This document shows, one piece after another, positions 34,096 through 42,806 of a DNA stretch of 64,000 nucleotides. This stretch comes from Williamsia sterculiae. GTDB lineage: Bacteria; Actinomycetota; Actinomycetes; Mycobacteriales; Mycobacteriaceae. Position 1 is the first letter of the stretch. Each line of letters begins with the position of its first letter. The stretch lies in assembly GCF_900156495.1 (NCBI RefSeq), contig NZ_FTNT01000001.1, positions 1 to 64,000 on the forward strand. Reading direction: 5' to 3'. The translations under genes were made by a program, and so were the position numbers. Below the pieces are notes generated by a model. That model was not told where the DNA came from and did no database searches. It worked only from the letters and a program-made list of their open reading frames with translations.

Positions 34096-34857
34096 TCATT
34101 CGCCCAGGCGGCGCTGCATCGCCCAGAGGATGACCTCGGCGACGTCGACCCCCGGTGCCACCCTCACGGTCTCGTCGCCGCCGTCGTCGATCCGGATCGC
34201 GTCACCGGCGTCGAGGTGCTCTTCCCCGATCTGCGACCCGGTGACCAGCGCGCCGCCCCGGGTGACGAAGAGGTGCCCGAACCGCATCGATGGCAGGGTC
34301 AGCGGGCGGTCGGAGGTGGGTCGCGCCACATACATCGTCGCGTCCCGTACGCCGAGGAGGACGGCGGCATCGGGATCGCAGCCGGACACCGCGGGCACCA
34401 GGCCGCCGGCGACGAGGCGGCCGGTGATGGGTGACTGACCGTAGGCGGGGGCGCCGCCGGGATCGTCGGGCACCATCTGCATCTGGACGAAGTGCACCGG
34501 TGTGATGGTGGAGGCGTTGCGTTCGGAATGCCGGACGCCCGACCCGGCACTCAGCCGCTGGGCCGTTCCGGGCCGGACGATGCCGGCGTTACCCGTCGAG
34601 TCGACGTGTTCCAGTTCTCCGCTGAGCACCCAGGTGACGATCTCGGCGTCACGATGCGGATGCGTGTCGTATCCGCCACCCGGGGGTAGCCACTCCTCGT
34701 TGTGCACCACGAGGAGTCCGTGGTGGGTGTTGGCGGGGTCGTAATGGTCGCCGAAGGAGAAGCTGTGCCTGGTCCATGACGAGTCGGTCTCGGTGACCGG
34801 GCGGTCGACGGAGCGCATCACCCGATACCGGGGCTGACGACGGGAGTCGGTCGACAT
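34096..34857 (-). CDS. Pirin-family protein
   Basis: Bicupin pirin, 253 residues. N-terminal cupin shows the metal-binding His pattern in GYDTHPHRDAEIVTWVLSGELEH and then SAGSGVRHSE. Pirins bind iron and some have quercetinase activity; the role of this one is unknown. ATG 34857 has GGGAGA 9 nt upstream. The frame reaching 35094 has no start signal. Single gene convergent with the nucleotidyltransferase-like gene. Confidence 0.88.
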   Translation of the reverse strand: MSTDSRRQPRYRVMRSVDRPVTETDSSWTRHSFSFGDHYDPANTHHGLLVVHNEEWLPPGGGYDTHPHRDAEIVTWVLSGELEHVDSTGNAGIVRPGTAQRLSAGSGVRHSERNASTITPVHFVQMQMVPDDPGGAPAYGQSPITGRLVAGGLVPAVSGCDPDAAVLLGVRDATMYVARPTSDRPLTLPSMRFGHLFVTRGGALVTGSQIGEEHLDAGDAIRIDDGGDETVRVAPGVDVAEVILWAMQRRLGE

Positions 34858-35148
34858 GAGCTGATTCTCCCAGGTGCGGCGGGTGACCACGCGGCGTGTG
34901 TGCATCGCAGGGTGAGCAACGTCCCTTCTCGAGACGTCGCTCGGCGCTGGCGTGGTGTGACGGTCACATGATGAGATGATCGCCGGCGCCGAATGGGCGG
35001 TCGATCGAGGGAACGTCGGTACGGTGAGCTGCGTGGTGCGACCGTGGGCGGTGATCGACCGGGTCTGTCTGATTCGAGACCGGACCGTAAGCAAACCGAG
35101 AAGCCCATTGTTGTTATTCGTGATGTGACTAGAGTGAAAATTGGGATT
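34858..35148. other. Intergenic region between pirin and PBP-like lipoprotein genes
   Basis: About 290 bp between divergent genes. Near its right end an AT-rich patch on the plus strand holds TTGTTG (35108-35113) and TAGAGT (35130-35135) with a 16-nt spacer. That is a plausible promoter with a start near 35142, leaving only about 6 nt before the GTG at 35149. The rest shows no palindrome or small gene I can support. Confidence 0.45.
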
Positions 35149-36795
35149 GTGAAGTCTGGTGTGTGGGCGCGTCTGACGGTGACGCGGTGGATGCTGATCG
35201 TGGTCGTTGCGCTGACGGCCGCGACGTCGGTCGCCGCGTGCGGCATCCTCGGTTCCAACAAGGAATCAGAGCTGTCCGCGGCGTTGCATCGCTTCGCGGA
35301 CGCGATCGGCGCGCAGGACGCCACCAAGGCGGGTTCGCTGACCTCGGCTCCGGCCCAGGCGACCGACGCCTACACGTCGACGCTGACCAGCATGCGTGCG
35401 CAGAAGGTACAGGTCACGGTGCAGGATCCGGTGGAGTACTCCGACGGCAGCGCCAATTTCTCGCTCACCACCAGCTGGCAGTTCGGCAAGGACCGCACCT
35501 TCACCATCGGGACCAAAGGGTCAGCTCGCAAACTGAGTGCCGGGTGGCGGGTGCAGTGGGACCCGTCGTTGATCGCCGATGGCCTGCCCCCGGGTGGGTA
35601 CCTGCGTCAGGTGCGCACCGACGCCCGCCCGGCGCCTGCGTTGTTGTCGAGTACCCGACAGCCGTGGATGTCGCTGCAACCGGTCAACGACATCGTGGTG
35701 GATCCGGCGCGGGTCAAGAACCCCGCCGCGACGGCGAGCGCACTGGCCGCAACGCTCAAGCCCATCGCGCCGCTGATCACCACGAGCACGATTCGATCGC
35801 AGCTCGACATGGCGCAGGGTAAGCCGGTGACCGTCGTCTCCCTGCGTGACTCCGACATGACCGTCCTCGACTCCGATCCGGATGACGTCACCGGGGTGTC
35901 GGTGGTGAAGAACTCGGATCTGCTGGTCATCGACCGTCGTATCAACACGCCCCTGACCGCGACGGCGACCGACTACTGGCAGACCGTGCGCGATGCGACC
36001 TCCGGTTGGGAGGTGCAGCGGGTGGATCCGGGTCGTCGACCGATCCGACTCGACGGTGCGCAGGGTCCGGCGGCCAAGTCGCTGTCGACCAGTTTCGACC
36101 CGAATGCGCAACTCACCCTCGGTGACTCGGTGGTCGAGGTCGCGCAGGCGGCGTCGATGTTGGTACTGGACGCGAAGACCGGTGGCGTCGTGGCGGCGGC
36201 GCAGAACACCGCCGCGCAGAACGAGAAGGTGACGATCACCGATCGTTACACCCCCGGCACCACGCTGGACCCGGTGTTCGCGGCGGTCAACGCCGCTGCG
36301 GGCGGCAACAAGGACAAGACCCGTCAGCTGGCCAATGGTCTCGGTCTGGAACTCGGGTACATGGTCCCGGGCCTGACTCCCAAGGGTGGACAGGGTGCCG
36401 CACCGGCCAGCCAGGTCTCGCTGGACTCTGCATCCAGTCGGGTGTCGATGCTCGAGATGGGTGCATTCGGGGCTGCCGTGGCGCGCGGTGACGCCGTGGC
36501 GCCGACCTTCTTCGGCACCGCCCCGACGGTGGTGTCCGGCGGCAAGGTGGGTGCCGCCGACCCGTCGGTGCTCAACCCCGTGCGTGCTGCGATGGCCAAG
36601 ACCGTGGCCACCGGTGACGCGAGCGATCTGACCGGGGCGCCCGGGTTGAACGCGTTGGTCGGCACCAACGGTCCGCAGGGACCGGGGTGGTTCGTCGGCC
36701 TCCAGGGCGGCAAGGTGGTGGTGGTCTACTGCACCGGCGCCAAGTCGGGAACTGCAGCATTGCAGGTGGCGCAAAAGTACTTCCGGACCATGTGA
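35149..36795 (+). CDS. PBP-like lipoprotein with NTF2-like domain, catalytic motifs lost
   Basis: 548-residue protein with the layout of MecA_N-type class B penicillin-binding proteins. Lipobox VAAC with Cys31, NTF2-like domain (about 37-150), a linker domain, then a C-terminal domain like a transpeptidase. The active-site SxxK should sit after the PG at 369-370; here it reads TTLD (371-374), so both Ser and Lys are missing. The KTG motif is also absent (DLTGAP at 493-498). It is therefore probably not a transpeptidase. It could be a scaffold or regulator of peptidoglycan synthesis at the outer face of the membrane. GTG 35149 is chosen from the promoter position; GTG 35134 is possible. Confidence 0.8.
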   Translation: MKSGVWARLTVTRWMLIVVVALTAATSVAACGILGSNKESELSAALHRFADAIGAQDATKAGSLTSAPAQATDAYTSTLTSMRAQKVQVTVQDPVEYSDGSANFSLTTSWQFGKDRTFTIGTKGSARKLSAGWRVQWDPSLIADGLPPGGYLRQVRTDARPAPALLSSTRQPWMSLQPVNDIVVDPARVKNPAATASALAATLKPIAPLITTSTIRSQLDMAQGKPVTVVSLRDSDMTVLDSDPDDVTGVSVVKNSDLLVIDRRINTPLTATATDYWQTVRDATSGWEVQRVDPGRRPIRLDGAQGPAAKSLSTSFDPNAQLTLGDSVVEVAQAASMLVLDAKTGGVVAAAQNTAAQNEKVTITDRYTPGTTLDPVFAAVNAAAGGNKDKTRQLANGLGLELGYMVPGLTPKGGQGAAPASQVSLDSASSRVSMLEMGAFGAAVARGDAVAPTFFGTAPTVVSGGKVGAADPSVLNPVRAAMAKTVATGDASDLTGAPGLNALVGTNGPQGPGWFVGLQGGKVVVVYCTGAKSGTAALQVAQKYFRTM

Positions 36796-36821
36796 ATCGC
36801 GCCCGGAGCGGTGGTGGGCTG

Positions 36822-37241
36822 TCAGGCTCCGCTGAGGCGGCGGCGCAGCATTGCCATGCGGGCACCGCGCCAGCCCAGCAGGAACAACCCCAGCACGATC
36901 GTCGCGACGATGACGAAGCTGATCGCGATGCCCTGCCCGAACTGTTGACGAAGCACCATCCCGATCGCCACGGTCGCGACCCAGATGACCATGCCGTCCA
37001 CCCAGATGGACTCGGGTCGGAAGTCGTGGTGCAGCAGGTCGCTGGAACGCACCTGGGCGACGACGTAACACAGCGACCACCCGAGCACAGCGCCCAGCGC
37101 GAACGGCCAGAAGGTGCTGAGGATGCCGGTGGGGCGCAATCCGTCGTGATGGTTGAACCGCCCGATGATCACGAAGACCAGGATGGCGAGGACGTCACAT
37201 CCGGCTGCGACCACTGTGGTCGCCGCTGATCGTCCGTTCAT
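36822..37241 (-). CDS. DUF3054 domain-containing membrane protein
   Basis: 139 residues with four hydrophobic segments (AAGCDVLAILVFVIIG, FWPFALGAVLGWSLCYVVAQ, WVDGMVIWVATVAIGMVL, GIAISFVIVATIVLGLFLLG). Matches the DUF3054 pattern common in actinobacteria. Function unknown. ATG 37241, with another in-frame start 9 bp upstream. Convergent with the PBP-like gene, 26 bp apart. Confidence 0.82.
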   Translation of the reverse strand: MNGRSAATTVVAAGCDVLAILVFVIIGRFNHHDGLRPTGILSTFWPFALGAVLGWSLCYVVAQVRSSDLLHHDFRPESIWVDGMVIWVATVAIGMVLRQQFGQGIAISFVIVATIVLGLFLLGWRGARMAMLRRRLSGA

Positions 37242-37412
37242 TGCGACCACCCTAGCTGTTGCGGGATGTGACGTCGGCTGTTGGTTCCGTGGTCCGATGA
37301 GTCATCCTGGGCGGGCGCGATTCGTCTTCGCCGATGCATCGGAATCCATGTATTGATCGCGCCACACGCCGCCGTGCGCGGAGCCGCACATCACCCCGAC
37401 ACCGGAGGTTCC

Positions 37413-37706
37413 ATGCCCAAGGGCTACTGGATCAGCGCCTACACCACCATCTCAGACACCGAGAAGCTGGCTGCCTACAACGAGCTCGCCGCTCGGGCCG
37501 TCACCGCCGCGGGCGGGCGGACCATCGTCCGTGGTGGTCGGGTTCTGGCGTACGACGCAGGAATCGCCGAGCGCACCGTTGTGGTCGAGTTCGAGAGCTA
37601 CGAGCAGGCCGTCGCGGCGCGCGAGAGTGCGGCCTATCAGGACGCGCTGGCCGTCCTCGCCGACGCTGTCGAGCGCGATTTCCGCATCGTCGAGGGCGTC
37701 GACTGA
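37413..37706 (+). CDS. DUF1330 domain-containing protein
   Basis: 97 residues; small ferredoxin-like alpha/beta fold protein of the dimeric barrel type. Typical pattern: MPKGYWISAYTTISD at the start, GGRTIVRGG, ERTVVVEFESYEQAVAARES and YQDAL. Role unknown. ATG 37413 with a GGAGG ribosome-binding site 5 nt upstream. Tail to tail with the YbhN-like gene, 3 bp apart. Confidence 0.88.
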   Translation: MPKGYWISAYTTISDTEKLAAYNELAARAVTAAGGRTIVRGGRVLAYDAGIAERTVVVEFESYEQAVAARESAAYQDALAVLADAVERDFRIVEGVD

Positions 37707-37709
37707 CCG

Positions 37710-38840
37710 TCAGTCGGACGTGTGCGGCCGATCCGGCGGGTCGTCAACCGGTCTGTCCGCACCCGACGACCCACGGGCCCGATGTTCCCGGTCCGGGTCG
37801 TCGTCGCTGCGGATCTCGCGACGGAACTTGGCGAAGATGACCAACCACCCGATCAGCGCGACCAGCAGGTAGCTGACCAGCCGGTACAACAACACCGCGG
37901 TCACCGCCTCGCCGCCACCCATACCCGCCGACGCCAGCGCGGGCACCAGCACACCGTCGACCACTCCGAGTCCGCCGGGGAGCAGCGGGATGGCGGTGCC
38001 GACGGCCTTGCCCGCGGCGTAGGCGACCATCAGACCGGAGATGCTCGGTTGTGCCCCGACGGCGTAGCAGGCGAACGCGAGACACGCGACGTCGGCGGCC
38101 CAGTTGAAGATCGACCAGCCGAATGCCACCGCGGCGTCGCGCCCGGTGAGCTGTACCGCGCGCAGCTGTTCGATGATCTCGACCCACCGCGTGGCCCCGT
38201 GGTCCTCGGGCTTGTCACGGGCCTCGTTGTACCAGCGCAGCAGTCGGAGTCCGACGTTCTCCATCGTCTCCGGATGCCCGGCCAGGTACTGGGCGACGAT
38301 GACGAAGGCGATGAACCCGAACACCGAGAACAGCACCGAGAACGGGCTGGTCTTGGCACCGGCAAGCAGCGCGCCGCCCAGCCCGAGCACCGCGAGTCCC
38401 ACCCCCATCAGCAGCCCGGACATGACGACCTGCCAGGACGCGACCACGGGGCTGGCACCCCATTTGCGTGTCTCCCGGTACGTGAACGCCGGCGCCAACA
38501 CCTGACCGCCGGGCAAGGTCTGGCTGACCGAGTTCGCCGCCAACACCACCGACAACGACTTCCACTGCTTGACCACCACCCCGGCGCTGCGCAGCAGTGC
38601 CCGCTGGACCTGGGCGAAACTGTCCATCGAGAGACCCGCGGCAATGATGCACGGAACGATCCACCAGCCGCGCAGATTGTCCTTGCGATGCCACGCATCC
38701 TGCAGGCTCGGCCAGATCAGCACGGCCTCCACGGCCAGTACCGCGATGGCCAGCGCGAGGGCGACCCAGCGCACCCACCAGAACCGGCGACGGCGGGTGT
38801 GCTGCCCGGCGCCCTCGGCGTCGGCGTGCTCTGCCGTCAT
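37710..38840 (-). CDS. YbhN/LPG-synthase-type flippase-domain membrane protein (Rv0204c-like)
   Basis: 376 residues, lysylphosphatidylglycerol synthase transmembrane-region family. About eight hydrophobic segments; family marks include SLSVVLAANSVSQTLPGGQVLAPAF and the C-terminal AAGKAVGTAIPLLPGGLGVVDG with LLYRLVSYLL. Such proteins are implicated in lipid flipping or transport. Acidic, Asp/Arg/Pro-rich C-terminal tail of 40 residues in the cytoplasm. ATG 38840. Divergent from the AI-2E gene by 100 bp, the same arrangement I recall for Rv0204c and Rv0205. Confidence 0.84.
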   Translation of the reverse strand: MTAEHADAEGAGQHTRRRRFWWVRWVALALAIAVLAVEAVLIWPSLQDAWHRKDNLRGWWIVPCIIAAGLSMDSFAQVQRALLRSAGVVVKQWKSLSVVLAANSVSQTLPGGQVLAPAFTYRETRKWGASPVVASWQVVMSGLLMGVGLAVLGLGGALLAGAKTSPFSVLFSVFGFIAFVIVAQYLAGHPETMENVGLRLLRWYNEARDKPEDHGATRWVEIIEQLRAVQLTGRDAAVAFGWSIFNWAADVACLAFACYAVGAQPSISGLMVAYAAGKAVGTAIPLLPGGLGVVDGVLVPALASAGMGGGEAVTAVLLYRLVSYLLVALIGWLVIFAKFRREIRSDDDPDREHRARGSSGADRPVDDPPDRPHTSD

Positions 38841-38940
38841 GTCGGCAACCCTAACCGTCGCCGAGTGCGGTCGCGGGATCCGTCGGCGGTGTCCGACCGA
38901 GGAGGCGAACGCGTGCGAGCGGGCGGGCTAGGGTTGGGCC

Positions 38941-40383
38941 GTGGACATCGACGAGTCGTCGCACGCTCGCCGGCACCCCGCCGCTGCGGATCCCGACCCG
39001 GCCGATCGATCGGTGACGACCGCGCTGCACAGCATCCGCGACGTGATGACCGGCAGCGACCACGACAGCGACCGCACCAAGGTGCACCCGCTGGTCCGGG
39101 CGGCCGCGGAGTGGTCGTGGCGGCTGCTGGTGATCATGGGTGCGCTGTACGTGCTGTTCCTGGCCTACCAGAAGTTCGGCGAGGTCCTCGTCCCCGTGGG
39201 GCTGGCCATCCTGGGGGCGGCATTCCTCGCGCCCGCCGTCGACTGGTTGCACCGTCACCGGGTGCCGAGGAGCCTGTCGGTCATCATCACCCTGCTGGTC
39301 GCGATGGGTGTGCTGGCAGGGATCCTGGCGTTCGTCATCGAGCAGTTCATCGACGGTCTGCCCCGGTTGACCGCGCAGGTCACCGACACGGTGAACAGCG
39401 TGAAGGACTGGCTGGTACACGGCCCGTTCAACGTTCCGCAGGAGCAGATGGACCATATCGGCAACGACGTGGTCAACGTGATCCAGAAGAACCAGGACAA
39501 GGTGACCACCGGTGCGCTGGCAACTGCGGCCACGGTCACCGAGATCGTGACCGGCACCCTGCTCACGATCTTCCTGATGATCTTCTTCCTCTACGGCGGC
39601 GGCCAGATCTGGCGGTTCTGCACCAAGGTCATCCCGATCGGCAGTCGGGCCCGGGTGATGCACGCGGGGGTCGCCGGGTTCGGCACGCTTGTCGGCTACG
39701 TGCGGGCCACGGTCGCGGTGGCCCTGGTGGACGCCGTGGGTATCGGCGTGGGCCTGGCCATTCTGCAGGTGCCGTTGGCGTTGCCGTTGGCCTCGCTGGT
39801 CTTCATCGGTGCGTTCATCCCGATCGTGGGCGCGCTGGTCACCGGCACGCTGGCCGTGTTGATCGCCCTCATCACCAACGGGTGGATCGCCGCGGTCATC
39901 GCGACGGCCATCGTGGTGGCGGTGATGCAGATCGAGAGTCACGTGCTGCAGCCGTTTCTGCTGGGTCGGTCGGTACGACTGCACCCGGTCGCGGTGGTGT
40001 TGGGTATCGCGGCGGGGATCGTTACCGCGGGCATCGTCGGTGGCCTACTCGCCGTGCCCGCGATCGCGTTCTTCAACACCGCCGTCCGGTCGCTCTACGC
40101 CGAACTCGACAGCGGCGACGAGGCGGTTCCCGCGGACCCGGCCGAGCCAGAACCGGATTCGATGTACGGGGTGGTTGCCGACGAGCCGATCTGGGACGAG
40201 ATGGACGCGCCGGGCGTCCACGGACCGTTGGAGCCTGGCGGCGACAGGGATCAGGGGACGAGGGACGAGGAGCCGCGGGACGAGGAACCGGGGAACAGGG
40301 GTCGACCGGGCGAGAAGCCCGGTGGTGGAGAACGCGACCACGAGGCGCAAGGCGGATCGGACCGTCCGACGGACCGGGACTGA
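38941..40383 (+). CDS. AI-2E-family transporter (Rv0205-like)
   Basis: 480 residues, about eight membrane segments with the family pattern ALYVLFLAYQKFGEVLVPVGLAIL, FFLYGGGQIWRF and PLALPLASLVFIGAFIPIVGALVTG near the middle and HPVAVVLGIAAGIVTAGIVGG at the end. The family includes transporters of unknown ligands and Na+/H+ antiporters, so the AI-2 name says little. A charged, low-complexity cytoplasmic tail of about 110 residues follows. GTG 38941. macS follows 3 nt after the stop, indicating an operon. Confidence 0.85.
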   Translation: MDIDESSHARRHPAAADPDPADRSVTTALHSIRDVMTGSDHDSDRTKVHPLVRAAAEWSWRLLVIMGALYVLFLAYQKFGEVLVPVGLAILGAAFLAPAVDWLHRHRVPRSLSVIITLLVAMGVLAGILAFVIEQFIDGLPRLTAQVTDTVNSVKDWLVHGPFNVPQEQMDHIGNDVVNVIQKNQDKVTTGALATAATVTEIVTGTLLTIFLMIFFLYGGGQIWRFCTKVIPIGSRARVMHAGVAGFGTLVGYVRATVAVALVDAVGIGVGLAILQVPLALPLASLVFIGAFIPIVGALVTGTLAVLIALITNGWIAAVIATAIVVAVMQIESHVLQPFLLGRSVRLHPVAVVLGIAAGIVTAGIVGGLLAVPAIAFFNTAVRSLYAELDSGDEAVPADPAEPEPDSMYGVVADEPIWDEMDAPGVHGPLEPGGDRDQGTRDEEPRDEEPGNRGRPGEKPGGGERDHEAQGGSDRPTDRD

Positions 40384-40386
40384 GCG

Positions 40387-41565
40387 ATGGTTCGCGGGTC
40401 CTCCGTCGCCGCTCCCGAGATGCCATGGGACGACGACCCGGTGGGCCCACTGTGGCGGGCGGCCCAGGGGTTCCGAGTGCTCTCGTATGTGTACGCGTTG
40501 GGGTTCCACATCATCGTCACCGACGACCTGGAGCGCCCGGCGCTCGGTTGGGTGTTGTTCGGCGTCCTGACCGTATGGACCGCGGTCTGCGCGGTCGGCT
40601 ATCTGCAGGGGTTCGCCCGACGCACCGGGTGGGTGTGGACCGAGGTGGGTGCCGCTGCGATGTTGATGATCTCCACGAAACTGGTCGCCTCGGATCACTG
40701 GGCCCTGGACAACCAGTCGTGGCCGACGACGCTGTGGGCGACCAACGCGGTGATCTCGGTGGCGATCCTGCGTGGCGTCTGGCCCGGAATGGCCGCGGGT
40801 GTGCTGATCAGTGTCGCGAGCCTGGTGGCCAAGGGGCCGTTGGCGGTGAACTGGGACTACCTGAACGCCGGGCGGAATGCGGCCTGGGTCATCGAGATCG
40901 GGGTGGGGATGGCCATCGGTGCGGCCGCGACGACCGCGCGGCGCGCCCACGAGGCGCACCGTCGTGCCGCGCGGTTGGCCGCCGCCACCGAGGAGCGCGA
41001 GCGACTCTCCCGGCAGGTGCATGACGGTGTGTTGCAGGTGCTGGCGTTGATCGCGCGGCGCGGAAGGGAACTCGGCGGCCCTACCACCCACCTGGCCGAT
41101 CTGGCCGCCGAACAGGAAGGGGTGCTGCGTCGCCTGTTGGCAGCCGACGCGACCACCACGACGAACCACGGTGCCGACCTCGATCTCGTGGCGGCGATCC
41201 GGAGGCACCAGGGAGTGACGGTGTCGGTGAGCGCACCGGCGACCGCGGTGGTGCTGCCCGCGCCCCTGGTCACCGAGATCGACGCCGCGGTGACCAATGC
41301 CCTCGACAACGTCGCCCGGCACGCGGGCACGGGGGCGCAGGCCTTCGTCCTGGTGGAGGATCTCCCGGGGTCGGTGGTAATCACCGTGCGCGACGACGGT
41401 GTGGGCATAGCGCCGGGGCGGTTGCACGCCGCCGCGGCCGACGGAAGGCTCGGGGTAAGCACGTCGATCGTAGGTCGTGTCGAGGCACTCGGTGGTCGGG
41501 CGGTGCTGGACACCGCGCCCGGTCAGGGCACTGAATGGGAGTTCACGATCCCGCTCGTTCGGTGA
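40387..41565 (+). CDS. MacS-type sensor histidine kinase
   Basis: 392 residues. N-terminal half has about five membrane segments; cytoplasmic half has the HisKA_3 box EERERLSRQVHDGVLQVLALIARRG with His as phosphoacceptor and the HATPase segments EIDAAVTNALDNVARHAG (N box) and VVITVRDDGVGI (G1 box). Partner is the NarL-type regulator 29 bp downstream. Signal is unknown. ATG 40387, 3 nt after the AI-2E stop, so the transporter may be linked to the sensor. Confidence 0.88.
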   Translation: MVRGSSVAAPEMPWDDDPVGPLWRAAQGFRVLSYVYALGFHIIVTDDLERPALGWVLFGVLTVWTAVCAVGYLQGFARRTGWVWTEVGAAAMLMISTKLVASDHWALDNQSWPTTLWATNAVISVAILRGVWPGMAAGVLISVASLVAKGPLAVNWDYLNAGRNAAWVIEIGVGMAIGAAATTARRAHEAHRRAARLAAATEERERLSRQVHDGVLQVLALIARRGRELGGPTTHLADLAAEQEGVLRRLLAADATTTTNHGADLDLVAAIRRHQGVTVSVSAPATAVVLPAPLVTEIDAAVTNALDNVARHAGTGAQAFVLVEDLPGSVVITVRDDGVGIAPGRLHAAAADGRLGVSTSIVGRVEALGGRAVLDTAPGQGTEWEFTIPLVR

Positions 41566-41594
41566 CGGCGGTGGGATGACAGTCAGGAGTACAC

Positions 41595-42248
41595 GTGACG
41601 GTGCGGGTGATGGTGGTCGATGACCACCCGATGTGGCGCGACGGGGTCACCAGGGATCTGCAGGACGAAGGGTTCGACGTGGTGGCCACCGCCGACGGGG
41701 TGGGCGCGGCCGGTCGTCGGGCCACGGCGGTCCGGCCCGACGTGGTGTTGATGGACATGCAACTGCCCGACGGATCCGGCGCCGATGCCACCCTCGCGGT
41801 GCTGGCGGGATCGCCGGACAGTCGGGTGCTGGTGCTCTCGGCGTCGGACGAGCGTGACGACGTGCTGCGGGCGGTGAAGTCGGGAGCCAGTGGTTATCTG
41901 GTCAAGTCGGCGTCGCGGGCCGAGTTGGTCGCGGCCGTGCACGCCACTGCCGAGGGGCGTGCGGTGTACACACCCGGGTTGGCCGGGTTGGTGCTCGGCG
42001 AGTTCCGCCGCATGTCCGCCGAACCGGAGGAGGACGGCATCACGCGGTCGGTCCTGACCGACCGGGAGACCGAGGTGTTGCGGCACGTCGCGAAAGGGCT
42101 GAGCGCCAAGCAGATCGCGGCCAAGCTGACCTTGAGCCACCGGACGGTGGAGAACCACGTGCAGTCGACCCTGCGCAAGCTGCAGCTGGCCAACCGCGTT
42201 GAGCTGACCCGGTATGCGATCGAGCACGGGTTGGATTCCGAGGACTGA
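41595..42248 (+). CDS. NarL/FixJ-type response regulator
   Basis: 217 residues. Receiver domain with acidic pair (VVDDHP), phosphoacceptor Asp in VVLMDMQLPDGSGAD and Lys in YLVKSASRAEL; LuxR HTH (LTDRETEVLRHVAKGLSAKQIAAKLTLS, then HRTVENHVQSTLRKL). Output of the MacS-type kinase upstream. GTG 41595. Its targets cannot be read; it may include its own operon. Confidence 0.9.
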   Translation: MTVRVMVVDDHPMWRDGVTRDLQDEGFDVVATADGVGAAGRRATAVRPDVVLMDMQLPDGSGADATLAVLAGSPDSRVLVLSASDERDDVLRAVKSGASGYLVKSASRAELVAAVHATAEGRAVYTPGLAGLVLGEFRRMSAEPEEDGITRSVLTDRETEVLRHVAKGLSAKQIAAKLTLSHRTVENHVQSTLRKLQLANRVELTRYAIEHGLDSED

Positions 42249-42272
42249 GGGGCGGTCTGCCGCGGTTGGGCG

Positions 42273-42296
42273 GCGCGACCCCATCGGAGGTCGCGC
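42273..42296. terminator. Hairpin between response regulator and arsR-like gene
   Basis: GCGCGACC (42273-42280) and GGTCGCGC (42289-42296) form an 8-bp perfect stem with an 8-nt loop in the 53-bp gap between convergent genes. No T-run follows. Probable shared terminator. Confidence 0.5.
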
Positions 42297-42301
42297 GATG
42301 A

Positions 42302-42664
42302 TCAACCGTTGTCGCCCACGCTCGCCCCGCCTGCTGCTGTGCCGTTCTCCTCGCCGGCACTGAGTACGAGGGCGAGCAACCCGGGAAACCGGGCGTCGAG
42401 GTCGTCGCTGCGCAAACTGAGAAGGCGGCGAGCACCACGGACCCGAACCTGGATGATTCCTGCCTCCCGCAGGACCTTCTGATGATGCGAGAACGTGCTG
42501 CGGCTGACGTTCAGGCCGGCCTCGTTCTGCAGTCGGGTGCAGTCCAGTTCGCCGACACGGGCCAGGGTTTGGGCGGCACGCATGCGAACGGGATCGGCCA
42601 ACGTCGCGAACACCGTGGTGAGACGCAGACTGGACCGGTCCGGATGCACATCATCGATCAGCAT
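42302..42664 (-). CDS. ArsR-family winged-helix regulator
   Basis: 120 residues. Winged HTH of the ArsR type (LADPVRMRAAQTLARVGELDCTRLQNEAGLNVSRSTFSHHQKVLREAGII). No obvious metal-binding Cys cluster, so it may respond to another signal. ATG 42664 starts the family sequence (MLIDDVHPDRSSL); a frame reaching 42895 would cross the divergent operator and is rejected. Divergent from an MFS exporter, which it likely represses through the inverted repeat at 42704-42744. Confidence 0.86.
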   Translation of the reverse strand: MLIDDVHPDRSSLRLTTVFATLADPVRMRAAQTLARVGELDCTRLQNEAGLNVSRSTFSHHQKVLREAGIIQVRVRGARRLLSLRSDDLDARFPGLLALVLSAGEENGTAAGGASVGDNG

Positions 42665-42703
42665 TCGCTCGCACCTCCGTCCCGCGTGGAAACCCGCGGA
42701 ACC

Positions 42704-42744
42704 AACAGTATCGGTTGCCCATGTTCGATGCCAACGATACTGTT
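42704..42744. promoter_or_regulatory. Inverted-repeat operator between arsR-like gene and MFS gene
   Basis: AACAGTATCG...TTG on the left (42704-42717) and CAA...CGATACTGTT on the right (to 42744) are reverse complements apart from one inserted base. They flank a centre of about 14 nt, 40 bp from the arsR-like start and 63 bp from the MFS start. Typical layout for an ArsR-type operator controlling both genes. Confidence 0.62.
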
Positions 42745-42806
42745 CGATGAAATTCGACATAGTCGATCTCGGTCGACATGCGCGTGATGCCACGGAGGGA
42801 ATGACG

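Noticed and set aside
37722-41024. 1100-residue open frame on the plus strand
   Set aside because: Crosses the YbhN-like gene antisense and the AI-2E and kinase genes in another frame; Arg/Gly-rich translation without motifs.
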